This document shows, piece by piece, positions 36,754 through 48,143 of a stretch of DNA of 64,000 bases. The position numbers and the translations under genes were made by a program. The stretch spans positions 214,876,654 to 214,940,653 of the forward strand of contig NC_081411.1 in assembly GCF_030272615.1 (NCBI RefSeq). The letters run 5' to 3'. This DNA is from Cryptomeria japonica (Eukaryota; Streptophyta; Pinopsida; Cupressales; Cupressaceae). Every line of letters starts with the position of its first letter. Within the stretch, counting starts at the first letter, position 1. The notes under the pieces are model-generated. The model did no database searches. It saw only the letters and a list, made by a program, of their open reading frames with translations, and was not told the origin of the DNA.

Positions 36754-39700
36754 TGTAATGTCCCTATCAACATGCCAAAGCTCCAGTAACACCAACTGTA
36801 TTTGCTGAATCATTTTGAACACCTCATCAAGTGCCTGTTATCAATGAAGCTTGCACCCTCACAAAAGTTGTTAACTTCAGTAACCTATTGAAACATGGGA
36901 ACACTTCCAGGTTGTGGGTAACCTAAAACTGAAGTGGACCTCCAGAGCAAGTTGGTTCTTTCTAACTGGCATTCACCTAAACTTAACGATTTTGCTGAGA
37001 AAAGAGTAGAAGGAGAACATAAAAATGAAAACTACTATCTAACAGGTGATACACCAAAAATGAATACTAGAAAACTTGGACAAACTGATTAACACACAAA
37101 ATAACCAGTAATAAAAGGAAACCTTGCACAAATCAGAAAGTTCATAACCTCTGCATCAACACTTCATAAGAAGGCTGTAAAAATTATAATCTTAATAGGA
37201 GAAAAGGTGTTTTTTCACAAACTGAGCTTACTCTTACAACTGGCACAACCTCTGACCGGCAACTGATTAGAAAACTCCTACATAAAGGTGCTAACAACAA
37301 CACAATCACAAGGATAGAAGACATCACTTGAAAATGCATAATGACTAAGCACACAAAAACAAGAAATCTGAGAAGTCAAAATATGTATTACTGTCCAAAG
37401 GTGTTACAAAGCTCATCAAAATTCTTCTGAAAAACTGGTTACAAATTCCTTCCTTTCTACAGAGAGAACTCAAAAAATTACAGTCTGCTAGAAGCAAAAG
37501 GTAAGAACCCCTGAAATAAAGAAGTTCTGCAGAATATATGCTTTCCAAAAAGCAGATAATGAATACAATAATCCACCTCCTCTTGGGCGAGCAGAAACAA
37601 AAAACCCATTTTAAAAGACCTGAAACAGGTCTGAAAGGGAAAAACTTGGGCCAAAAGTCAAGCCAACCCATGCTGCAACCATAAAAGCTCTTAAAAGCAC
37701 CATAAATGGCCCCAAAATATCACTGACAGGCCTGCAAGCTTTCATTAATGCAAAAAATATCTCCCTTTTGACTTCCTAATAAAGGTAAATAAATATCTAA
37801 TAAAGTGATCATTTATTATTATTATCACTTCATTAAATATTTATTCATTCCATTTTTACAATAAGGTCAAGATATTGATTTAATAAAGTGATGATTTGTT
37901 TCACTTTAATAAACATTTTCACACATTTAAATATTAGAATCCAAGTAATTTAATAAGGTAATTCAATAAAGTGACAAAATTAATTCCACTTTGATGAATA
38001 TTTACCTATTACATTTTTACATTTATCAATTTGTAATTTCACATATGATATTTACTAAGTAATTTATAAATTTTCACTTAATAGATATTTATCTTATTAT
38101 ATAAATAAATATTTACTTAGTGATAATTAATAAATTATTTGATAGATACCATACGTGAAACTATTAAATGATAAATAAGTAAAAAAAATGTCCCTCCCCT
38201 AGGCATTTTACGGGGGTATAGAGAGGAGATAGAAAAATAAAAGACAAGGCAAAACAAATGCCTTAGACCATCGATGCATATTTAGGAAAAATGAAAAACC
38301 TAAAAGTCATTTTCTCTCCTCGTGCAATATTTTCATTCCTTGCTGCTATGGCGTGAAGCTAGGGTTTGTGGAAAAATGAAGGGCATTCTAGTTTTTTGCT
38401 GGCCGCCATAGATGGATCCTTGTGGAAGAAAACGCAGGATAGAAAGGCGCATTTTCGTGAATTCTAAGTGTGTTGAGTGCCGCTATGAGAGTTTCTCCAC
38501 TTTCTTTGATTCTAGGCAAACTGGGGCTGTCGTGGACGCCATTTTTTGCACATTCTTTCGCCATTACTGAAAACTGGGCGTGATTTTCTTGGTGCATATT
38601 TTCTGAGTTGTTGGGTTGGCATCATGAGAGATTTTCATTTCTGTTGTAGCGTGATTTTCCTTTGGTTAGGCGTGATTTTTCGCTGGCCGCCATCAGTTTT
38701 TCGAAGATACTGTAGGTATTTCCGCTATTAATGGCTGCTTCAGGCAACGCTCTGTTTCTTACATAGCAATTCAATTTTTGAACAATTCTAAGGACTGAAA
38801 AAGTGAAAAAAGTTGTAAACCCTCCTTTTGCTCTTCTAAATTAAAAGATGCATTTTCTGAAAACTGTAGCTGCATATGAATCTGGACTTGTAACTGAAAA
38901 TTGGTTGATTTTTGAAAGTTGATTCTCAGAAAAAAAATTCCTTCATGACTAAAAGATATTTCGATTTTGTGCAAAAATATGTGCTTTCTGAAAGTTGTTT
39001 TCTGAAAAATTTTGTCCATAAAAACTGAAAAATATTTAAGACTTTCTGAAAAATATGCCAATATATGAACTATTATGGGGCTCTTGTGGCGACCTCCTTT
39101 ATCATATTGGCACATACTGCATCCTCTCCTGGAAACCGTTACACAATCATGCCTTTATTTCCTTTAATACTGTCATCATGCTGCTACAGGTTTCTTTATA
39201 TATATCAAGAAATTTGCATGGATTGGAAAAGATTCAGTGTTCATTTTTTAATTGCTGTAATCCTCCTTATGGCTGCTATATTGCAATAAGTGTGATAATT
39301 GTGCTGTCACAAGCCTTTGTCATGTTATAAACTCTTGAAATAGTCACTATCATGGTGGTTTCTCCTTAAAATTTACACAGTCAGACCTCTCTTGTGAATA
39401 ATATGACTGTTTGAAGCAAGATAGGCATTATCCTTACTTACCAGTCAATGTACTAATGTTCATGACTCGGTACTTTCAATAAGCTCATTGTCTAGAATCT
39501 TTGCACTTATGGCTGGCTGTGACATGAATAGATTCTATATTTTTCTCTGTGAGATAGTCATCATGTTTTAATCTAGTTCTCTTTGCCTTTCTTTGCTTGT
39601 AAATGTTGTTGTAGATCCACTAATGATGCTCTTTATCTGAAAAAGTAACCATTCTCTCCTTATGAGGGCTTTAGGATTTCACTCTTCTAGATCTCTGTGT

Positions 39701-40575
39701 TCTTGAAAAGACAGTGAATACTCCCTATCTAGCTGATCCTTCCAAAGATTATTCTTAATATGTTATCTTCAAAGAAAGCACGGTATTATCTAATGCATGA
39801 TATATTCTATATTTTACCTCAAACCTGCTTGAATGCATTAGCCTTTGTGTGCCTTCAATATGGACTGATACATGCCTTTTCTTGAAAATACTCATCACTG
39901 CTTTTATTCAATGTAATTATATTGAACAGATACTACATTTTTTGCAATAGTGTAAGAATCAATTCACTGTCATGGATGATGATTGTCTGATTGATACGAT
40001 TATAGGCATGATGGGATCAACCATTGTGGGAGCCCATTTCACCCCACATGCTTAAAATTGCATAATCAGATCTATAGCTGCACATGAGGCAAACATGTTA
40101 AAAATAATATGCCTAAGTATGATGATTTTCTTCTGATCTGATATTTGCTCTTCTTGAGATCTTCCGTGATGCTGACTATATGCACCTGATGCATGTAGGG
40201 ACTATATATACATGCATGTGTTAGTATACATGTTAGGAATGTAATCAACCATTGCTTAGAACAAAATGTTCTAACTCATTGCATATTTAACTCCTTTGTA
40301 GATACCGAAAGGAAGGCAGATGCAAACAAAGACGAAGCAACAAGACAAAGGCAACATCAAGGCTACTCCAACCGTTCCAGTCATTCAGGCAATGACTAGT
40401 TCCACTCTCAACATGCTCTCTTTTATTTTGTACTCATGTATACATGTCTATGTATTTCCTTCTTGCACCTGATGCATGTAGCTAGTCTCACGGCTCTTTG
40501 GGTGGGACGCATATTTGAATATCAATAAAAAAACTTCCTTTTTTAGATGAGATGTCTCTATCTTTTGTTGTTACA
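36754..40575 (+). mobile_element. Candidate giant solo LTR, 3.8 kb (imperfect TSD)
   Basis: A head TGTAATGTCCCTATC at 36754 and a tail TTGTTGTTACA at 40575 enclose sequence with no ORF I can support. A TATA-like 'ctatatatac' (about 40203) and an AATAAA (about 40525) lie near the right end, as expected for U3-R-U5. Flanks are AACTG (36749-36753) and AACTA (40576-40580), a 4-of-5 match, so the boundaries are tentative. The interior has an A/T-rich belt (37770-38170) and 'ggccgccat' phrases (38340-38760). Confidence 0.4.
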
Positions 40576-40689
40576 AACTAAAGTATTAAAATGTAATCTT
40601 TAGTTCATTTTTTCTTAGTGCAGTTGGAATGCAATATAGCAGGAGTAATATGCACTTGTTCCATTTGGTAAAAACAAGCATATCTTAAA

Positions 40690-42170
40690 ATATTTTTCAA
40701 CTAGAGGTGAAAAATAGTTAACAGTGCCACAGGAGAATAAGCCTCAGCCTTGACAATACCAGGATCCCAAACCAAATCATCAATCCTACCATATATGATG
40801 AAGATGAGATGACTCCTCAAGTCACTATGAATCACCCATCCATGAAGGTTGACCGTCAATGAAATGTGGAATTGAACTCCCACATGCCAATGAAACAACA
40901 CAAACAGCCACTCAACATCACTTAGATGATTCAGATCAGCAACATGAATGATGTCATAGAAGTCAACATACCATTGTAAATCAAAGAGATTCATCTCATA
41001 CTTACTGGCCTTCAAATAGGTATGTCCGCACACACTCTTGTGCTAATGAAAAGCTGATGTAGTCCATGCCAAATCTGAAAATGCTTTGGAAAACAAATCA
41101 TGACAGCCACTAACCCATGCATAATCAAGGAAAATCAAATCACCAATCAACAAGTAGATAGCTGCCATCTCATATGAATCCAAAGAGGGATACAACTCTT
41201 GAGTAGCTAATCCACTATGAGTGTCACAAAAATCATCATCACCTTCAAAATTAGTCAAAATTTGTCTATCATGAATGTGTTGAAGATGGAGCTTGGTTTG
41301 TTGAGCCAACATCTTGGCTTGCTTTGCCCTTTCTAGTCATCCATCAATCAATTTTTTGGACTGCTCCATATTAGCTGCTCCAAAGTGCCTAAAACTTATC
41401 CCAAAATGAGATGCATCTTTAAAATCTTTATGTCCTCTACTTGCATTATGTGTACTAACCATAGTAATTCCCTTTCCATAATCAAAGGTTGCCATATCAT
41501 AAGAAAGTGAAGACATACTGCTGTTGTTTATGAATTAAAAATAAGGACTGATTTCTACTTGTTTGTTCTTACCTTCAAAATTTCCATATGACAATGTGGT
41601 TACCTCATGCTGGAATAATGTATGACTGCTGTTATAAAAATCAGAATAGTCATCATACCATTGAGTACCGTATTCGCCCTCTTCAATGCAAGCTTCATCC
41701 TCTTTACTTGTAGATTCATCTTCACCAATTCTTCCATGTGTAAGGTCTGCAACTTCGCGAGAAATATAGAACATAATGCTGTTGTCCTCAAACAAATCGG
41801 TGATGATATCATGCCATTGCAAAGTGTCTCCTCCATCAGTTGTTGTCAAAACACTAGTGGCTGCTCCACTAAGAAGAGGGTCAACATCTACCCAAGTCTG
41901 ATAAAGAAAATCAAAATGCTCATGATTTGAGTTCATTCCACAAAACCCATCTGTGACACCCAATGCTTGAGTGCCATCCAATGACAATTCCAAGGTATCA
42001 TCATTCTCATGATGAAGAGAAGAAATGTGTTTGCTGTCATCAATAAACCTGTCATATTCTTCAAGCTTCACAAGTGCATTCCCATTGGAATTCTTATCCT
42101 CAACACTTACTACCAACAAGCCTTGGTTTGTCTCCTCTTCTTCTCTAGGAGAAGCTGCTGCAAGGGACAA
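40690..42170 (-). pseudogene. Unknown ORF of the old LTR element, minus strand
   Basis: The first block (42170 to 41535) is an open frame of about 210 codons, acidic and rich in Asp, Glu, Ser and Thr. A second block opens at an ATG near 41519 (SSLSYDMATFDYGKGITMV) and runs in one frame to about 40700 with two stops (TGA about 41343, TAG about 41040). Its C-terminal part is rich in aromatic residues (VNLHGWVIHSDLRSHLIFII, DDLVWDPGI). I recognise no gag, protease or pol motif. The 5' end is cut at 42168 by the junction with a gypsy LTR fragment, so the start is lost. It lies inside the element bounded by CAACA, in the element's orientation, which suggests an element-encoded protein. A captured host gene is possible. 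Confidence 0.5.
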
Positions 42171-42385
42171 TTAATATTTCTCTTCCTTTCTTTTGTTTAT
42201 GGAATGTTTAATGTCCGAGAATTAAAATTGCCCACATCTGCTATATACTCAATATGAGTTAGGATATTGTGTGTTTAATATACAAGGAAGATCCCAAAAT
42301 TAAAGTTGTAAAAACTTTCATTATCACTGGTTGTGCTGTAAGAATCCGTTTAATATTGAACAAGTACCTGTTAGGGAATTTTACA
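42168..42385 (+). repeat. Gypsy LTR 3'-end fragment duplicated at a second site
   Basis: About 218 bases match the last part of the gypsy 3' LTR (35907-36120). They share 3'-LTR-specific variants (attaatatt, cctttctt, tccgag, ctcaatatg, gtaaaaact) that the 5' LTR lacks. The fragment joins old-LTR sequence at exactly the same point as at 36120/36121. Confidence 0.85.
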
Positions 42386-42914
42386 AAGTATGCCTCTAAT
42401 ATCAACTTTTGTCAAATCTGTAAATTCTGAAATCTGGAGCACACTTACCTTTAATCTGATCTGAAACTGCAATGAGCTCAAGTGAGATGACTGAGATGTC
42501 ACCTCCTCTATGCAACCCCTTGAGAGATCTTTCACCCTCTCAGTTATGCGATCAATTGGGAGTTTTCGTTCCCAAAGACCCTTAGTTTGCAGACACCCAC
42601 TTGGTTCTACAAAACCAATTCAATCAACAATTCATAATCCAAGTCTGCCTTCCTTCAATAACCCTTTTCTATTTATCTTTTTCATAACCCGTCATAAGAT
42701 TCCTTCTAGAAGAGGGTAGGTACACAATAATTATTTGATTAAGTGACTTTATTATTATTTTATTTTTATACTTTAGACACTTTTAATTAAATTAATTAAA
42801 TATAAAGTCATTTTTTAATAATTTATTTATTTTAATGACTTTATAAGAAATTAATTTAATTAATTTCTCCTTATCACTCCTATTAGCCAAAAGGCTAAAA
42901 TTGGGGACATTACA
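42386..42914 (-). repeat. Right LTR remnant of the old element
   Basis: It matches 36121-36655 along its length, starting with aagtatgcctctaat. It ends in the intact terminus GGGGACATTACA and is followed by CAACA. Read on the minus strand it is the start of the 5' LTR; the rest of that LTR and the primer site are missing. Confidence 0.75.
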
Positions 42915-43549
42915 CAACAAGAATCCACACACTCTAACAAAAGCTTTTTCCACAGTAATCAATAGAGAAACTAACCTAAGAGAATCAAGCAAATATGTGA
43001 TAAGAATTGATGTAAAGGTCTCAAGGATAGATGTAGACACCTCACAACTGAAAATAAGCTTGACAAGCTAATGGGAGCAATGAAGGATGTTTCTTACAAG
43101 ATTGCAAGAAATGATAAAGGGTTAAACCTCCTATCAAATCTATTACATATTTCAAAGAAGTTCAGACATTGCAGAATAGACCTTATAATTACTAATTAGT
43201 CTAGAAAACTAGAAAGCTGAGGAGAAATGATAGACAAAGGATTCCTAAGCAAGGAAATCTAAGACATTAAGATAAGGTTACCCTTAACCTTTGAAGGAAG
43301 GATCATGTAAAAGTTCAAGAAGATTCACCACGGTGTGAAGCATGTAATTTGCTCCATGATCCAATGAAATATTGATATAATGATACAAAACTTAAATTGA
43401 AAAATATGATTAGCATTTTGTTTAGTGAAGAAACTAGTAAAAGGTTCGTGGATAATAAATATTCAAACCCCCTTATGGACAAGTAGGATAAGAGAGGAGA
43501 AATAAGAAGATGATAAGAGATAAGTGTCATAAGGAAAAGAATAGGTCTA

Positions 43550-43860
43550 AATTTCTACGTAAGTCAAAGGTAAAATACTAGAATTGTGGCTAAAAGAGTC
43601 ACAAGAAAGTAGTGCAAATCCAAGAAGAAAGGTGGCATCTCTAATAATTCTTCTAACACAAATGAATATAGTTGTGAAGCTTTTGTGTCTACTAAGAGTC
43701 TTGGCAGTAATTCTTGGTTGATAGATTTATGTGCTCCCATTCATATGACACCATACAACGAGTGGTACTTGAAGTATACCAAAAGTGATGAAGGCAAGTG
43801 TTCCTTTTTCCCATAATTATGTTTGTTGCATCTAAAAACCTATTAAACAAGTGACCTAGA
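43550..43860 (+). pseudogene. Copia zinc-knuckle and protease remnant
   Basis: A degraded knuckle (NCG, stop, KSHKK) at about 43575-43610 is followed by SNSWLIDLCAPIHMTPYNEW (about 43705-43765), which aligns with the copia protease motif 'WLIDSGASHHMTP'. The catalytic D-S-G is D-L-C here. Upstream to about 42920 there may be decayed gag, with no clear frame. The minus-strand gypsy element at 44141 begins just downstream. Confidence 0.6.
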
Positions 43861-44140
43861 GCCCCAACTCATACAATTAGACATTCAAGTTGAAAAAAAA
43901 GATTTTTGATATCATGGGATGAGATCAAGCCATTAATTTTATCCAAGGGTCAACAATTGTAGAGTACCAGCAGTTCTACACAACTTCAAGTAATTCTAAC
44001 TATTGTAATGTCACAATCTTTGCAATAATTTGCTTCTAAAATGATGAAATTATTATGCAGTCATAACTAAAAGTACACAGTTAAACACAAACTAACTTTA
44101 TCAGCAAACTTGAAACTCTTATAGTGCATAATGCTAGTGT

Positions 44141-45917
44141 TGTAATGTCACCTATTTTGGATCACCTTCTATTTTACCCTAAACTCACAAAATCCCAGAG
44201 TGAATAAGGGCAAACATAATTAGGAAAATAATTTTCATTTGAGAATAAGATAAGATAAACCTATTTTCAAAACCTGCAATGAGATTAGACAACAATGCAG
44301 ATATAACTCATGAAATACATCCAATTCTAGTGTTAGGATATGCATAAACCAATATCAACAATTTCATTGAAACTCAACCATAATGAGGGTTGGAAGACAT
44401 GATCAGGTGCCCCAAGTATCCTATACCCTAGGCCCAACAGCTAGACCTTATCCTCTGTGGCCTCATGTGGTCCTTAATCGATGGTACTCAACCATCATCA
44501 TGAGGTGGTGTACCTAGTGAAGGCTTTACACCGTTCCCCTCTATCATATCAACTTCTCATCTCTTATGATTGATCCACTTCAACAATTGATCCTTGTGGA
44601 GATAGTAGGGTGCCTTTGACCCTCAACCCTAGGCCCAAGGTTAGGACCTTATCCTCCTTGGCCTCATGCGGTCCTTAACCGATGGTCCTTAACCATCATC
44701 ATGAGGTGGCCCCGTGGTCCTTAACCAATGGTCCTTGACCATCTTTACGAGGCATTGTGCCTAGCGAGGAATCTCTCACCGTTCCCCCTATTGTGTCTCT
44801 TTCTTCTATCACAATTGCAAATAATGATAAAATATACGTATTATACATCATTATGTTTTATTATATTAACAATATTTAACATTCCCCTCTTATGTCATAT
44901 TAATTATATTGAATTAACAATATAATATTATATTATCAGCATCATATTGTATTAACAATACTATTATATTAACAGCAGCTTATTGTATTAACAATATTAT
45001 ATCATATTAAGAGCAGCCTATTGTATTAATAATATCATATTATATTAATAGCATCATATTGTATTGACAGGAATCTTATATTCCTATATTTATACTGTAC
45101 GTATTTCTCAGGCAGTGACTGCTGATGTCTTTCCTTATGTTTTCCTTAATTAAGTAGTACATCCAGGTTTTTATATTCTTGTCTCTTATATGAATTTAGA
45201 ATTGATTGTTAATGACTGTTGTTTCAGTTGTATTAATGATAATATCAAATTGTATCATCAGTTTTAATTGTATTTAATTGCATTAACAATATTAAATTAT
45301 ATCTAAACTAATGGTTGTATTAGTGAAGTTAAACTGTATTAATAGCAGCATGATATATTATCAATATTCCTCATACCTGTAATGATTACCAGGCAAGGTG
45401 CTGCTGATATCACTTAATTCTTCCCGTATGCTCCTCTTATTCTCTTTTTCCCTTCGGATTCTCCTTTCCCAATCCTTCTGTCTCCTCTTTTCTTACTTCC
45501 CTTATTTCCTTTCTTCTTCCGTATTCTCTTTTCTCTTATTCTTCCGTGTGTGTCTTGTTTGGAGGAAGGTGGTCAAAGGTATTTAATTTCTTTGACTGGC
45601 TATGACCCTTCCTAAAGGATATGACTCCCCCTTGAGTCGTGCCTTTTCTGATTAAAATTTGTTATTCTTAAACACAGCTTAATGCATTGGTAATTTGATC
45701 GGTGCTTTCCTAATAAACAATTTTTGATATAAGTAATGCATATATTAATAAAATCTGAATAATTCTATTAATAATAATGTATGATGCACATATTAATAAA
45801 TAATTTGTGTATAATAATTTTTAATATTAATTTGTGAATAATAATAATTTACCGAAATGTTTAAAGTAATCCATAAAGTGAATATATATATATGGACATA
45901 ATATAAGGGACATTACA
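44141..45917 (-). repeat. 3' LTR of minus-strand gypsy element
   Basis: In plus coordinates it runs from TGTAATGTCACC to GGGACATTACA. It contains repeated 'cttaaccgatggtcc...accatcatcatgaggtgg' phrases (about 44460-44760) and a T/C-rich stretch (about 45410-45560). On the minus strand a purine tract (TTGGGAGGGAT) abuts it at 45918. Confidence 0.92.
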
Positions 45918-46418
45918 ATCCCTCCCAACTCAAGATTGCTTGTCCACAAGCAATTCCAAATTAGAATGGACAAGTATCTGAGCTCCCTTATTATGAATGT
46001 GAATTATGATTTTATTAATAGAAACTTGGCGAAATTTAACTTAAGACGAGTTTTCTCTCATCATAGATGTCTCTTACGTTAAGGCAAGAACTTAGGCATG
46101 AGAATTAGAAACTTGGTACACCTCTTATGACCTCAAATGCAATGTTCTCTAGGCAAATTCATATCCTCTTTGATTCTTCTTGTTATTCACATATTCTAGA
46201 TTAACTTAAAAACATAGAGCCAAAAACTTGAAAACGCAGAGCATACCCATGAATGTATAAAGACAAGAAGCATACAAACAAATACTCATGCTGTTAGATT
46301 CCTTCTTATTAACTGGAATGATTCATTGATTCATCTTTATTTGATAAGGAATCCTTGGATCTTACAAAAAGTTTTCATCTGTCATATTATGATTTTGATT
46401 GAGGGGGTATTGTGATTG

Positions 46419-46770
46419 CTAGATTGGTTCCTCCACAAAGCTCCATTTGTTAATTGTCCCTTCTTCCTTTGATGGGATGCCTTTAGGGTCTCCTTCATCA
46501 TATCTTGCTTTCTTTCTTGGGTTACCTTTTGCTTCGTCATTGGATATTGCCTCTCTTATATGTATTTGGCTTCCACATATGTATCCCGGTTCCCATTTGT
46601 CTTTGCATTTATAACACATGCTCTTTCTTTTAAGATTCCTCACATTACATATATGCCCTGGTGCCTATGGATCTTTGCACCTAAAACACATATTTTCTCC
46701 TTGGGTTTCATCTTTGTCACAAATGTGTCCTCATTCCCATTTCTTCTTGCAATCAAAACATAGACCTTTC
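46419..46770 (-). pseudogene. Gag C-terminus with three successive zinc knuckles
   Basis: Read on the minus strand, three knuckle-like units follow one another. They are CFDCKKKWE, stop, GHIC (about 46760-46719); CFRCKDP, stop, APGHIC (about 46688-46647); and CYKCKDKWEPGYIC (about 46618-46575). Each has the C-x2-C-x7-H-x-C pattern of plant gypsy gag, with Tyr in the His position of the third. The 74-codon open frame 46419-46643 holds the third unit and a charged tail. Gypsy gag normally has one such knuckle. The upstream gag lies beyond the copia insertion. Confidence 0.7.
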
Positions 46771-46934
46771 TTTCTTAGTTCTTCTCATTTGTCATGAGAG
46801 AGGTACATATCCTCATGCTTGTTTCGCTCGTAGAAATGCTTATCTCTTGATGTAGTTTTCTTAGAGTGTTTATTTTCCCTTTGTTTGGGCGGAATCCACT
46901 CGAGTGGCTTTAAGGATTGCCTCTTGGAGTGAAG

Positions 46935-47630
46935 TGTTAATTTTAGCAATCAGATTTACATTAATTAACAGGAAATAAGAGTGCAAGGTAAAGTAAACAC
47001 ATAACACACATATACCCTGGGAAAACCTCCCTCTTGGAGAAAAAAAACCCAGCAACAAGATTCAGATCTGATTATAATTAACTCAGTAGCAGATTACAAT
47101 AGCTACTCTCTTTAGGCCACACAACAATGAGAGTGAACTTATCTGTGAGTGCAGATCACTGTCAACCAAATTGAAAATGAATTTGGCAGACCCAATGTGC
47201 TTTGCCCATTCAGACTTGATGTTCGCTTGTCCCTGAGTTAGTTTGCCTAGCATGAACAGAGTATATGTAGGTTTGGATGCCCTAGGAAGATTTGCACTCC
47301 TAGATCAGATTCGCTTCAACAAGAAACCGATTCGCTGAAGTTCGCTCACACTTGATGAATATCCTCAAATCATCTTACTTATATATGAATTAATGTCAAC
47401 AATAAACCTTGGTCGGCCTTGCATTTTTTTCGTGCCAAGATATAATTTTGAATTTACAAGTTACATATGGGTCAGGACCCATATACAATTTACAAGTTAA
47501 ATCAATTGCCCAAATAGGACCTGCCCTTTTTACAAGTTACAATAAAACAGTTTTGGGCCCAACCCAATGTAGATGCATTTGTTCATTTTTATTTGCTCAT
47601 ATAATTCGATCTAGCTATCAGTTTTCAACA
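46935..47630 (-). repeat. 3' LTR of nested copia element
   Basis: It is a 696-base copy of the 789-base 5' LTR. Missing segments include one near 'agcagatcactgtc' and a block corresponding to about 50107-50190, which account for the difference. A minus-strand purine tract (AAGAGGGAG, 47631-47640) abuts it. Confidence 0.92.
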
Positions 47631-47664
47631 CTCCCTCTTAGCTAGGGAGGATTCTATTAAATAG

Positions 47665-47915
47665 TGTAATCATGCATCATGGACTTCTTCATCTTACATT
47701 GCCCGCATAGGATGAAAAGGTAACTTGCAAGAAAACAACAAAACTTTCCATCTTGCATTGCCCGTAGAGGATGGATCCACCTTGCATTGCCCACAGAGGG
47801 TGGAAGAGGTCTTTCACCTCAACCTTCTCCCAGAGAAGGAAATATTGTCACTTTGCATTGCCCACAGAGGGTGACTCCACCATGCATTGCCCACAGAGGG
47901 TGGAAGATGCAACTT
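47665..47915. repeat. Five copies of a CATTGCCCACAGAGGGTGGA-like motif
   Basis: Variants of 'cattgcccacagagggtgga' occur at about 47757, 47785, 47857 and 47885, with a more diverged copy near 47697. They lie between the RNase H end and the 3' LTR of the copia element. The function is unknown; they may be slippage-derived. Confidence 0.7.
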
Positions 47916-47921
47916 AATGCA

Positions 47922-48143
47922 TCACTGAGACTGAGACTCCCTCTCAGTCATAGTTGGATTCTCCACAATTCCAAGTCTATCTCTGAAGTATTCAAACTTC
48001 ACACGAGCAAGGGGCTTGGTGAGAATGTCTGCAACCTGCTCATCAGTGCTGACATATTTCAGTTGTAAGGCACCTCTTTGTACCATATCATGAACATAGT
48101 GATAGTGAGTTGTAATGAGTCTACTGAGTTGTTTGCCTGTCAT
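47922..48143 (-). pseudogene. Copia RNase H C-terminal end
   Basis: The frame reads ITTHYHYVHDMVQRGALQLK, then STDEQVADILTKPLARVKFE, the standard C-terminal end of copia RNase H. It joins pre-integrase sequence directly at about 48143, so integrase and RT are missing through a single deletion of probably over 2 kb. Confidence 0.88.

Larger units (their letters stand above)
23367..42914 (-). mobile_element. Old minus-strand LTR element hosting nested insertions (TSD CAACA)
   Basis: The left end starts TGTAATATCCC at 23367 and the right end finishes GGGGACATTACA at 42914. CAACA flanks both (23362-23366, 42915-42919). A purine-rich tract on the minus strand (from about 36680 down to 36656: CAGGAAGGGCGGAT) abuts the left LTR, so the element reads on the minus strand and the left LTR is its 3' LTR. 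That LTR covers 23367-24741 and 36121-36655 and is split by the gypsy element 24742-36120. The right LTR keeps only 42386-42914. The internal region holds an unknown minus-strand ORF (40690-42170) and a possible solo LTR (36754-40575). No pol domains are visible, so it was non-autonomous or has lost pol. Confidence 0.6.
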
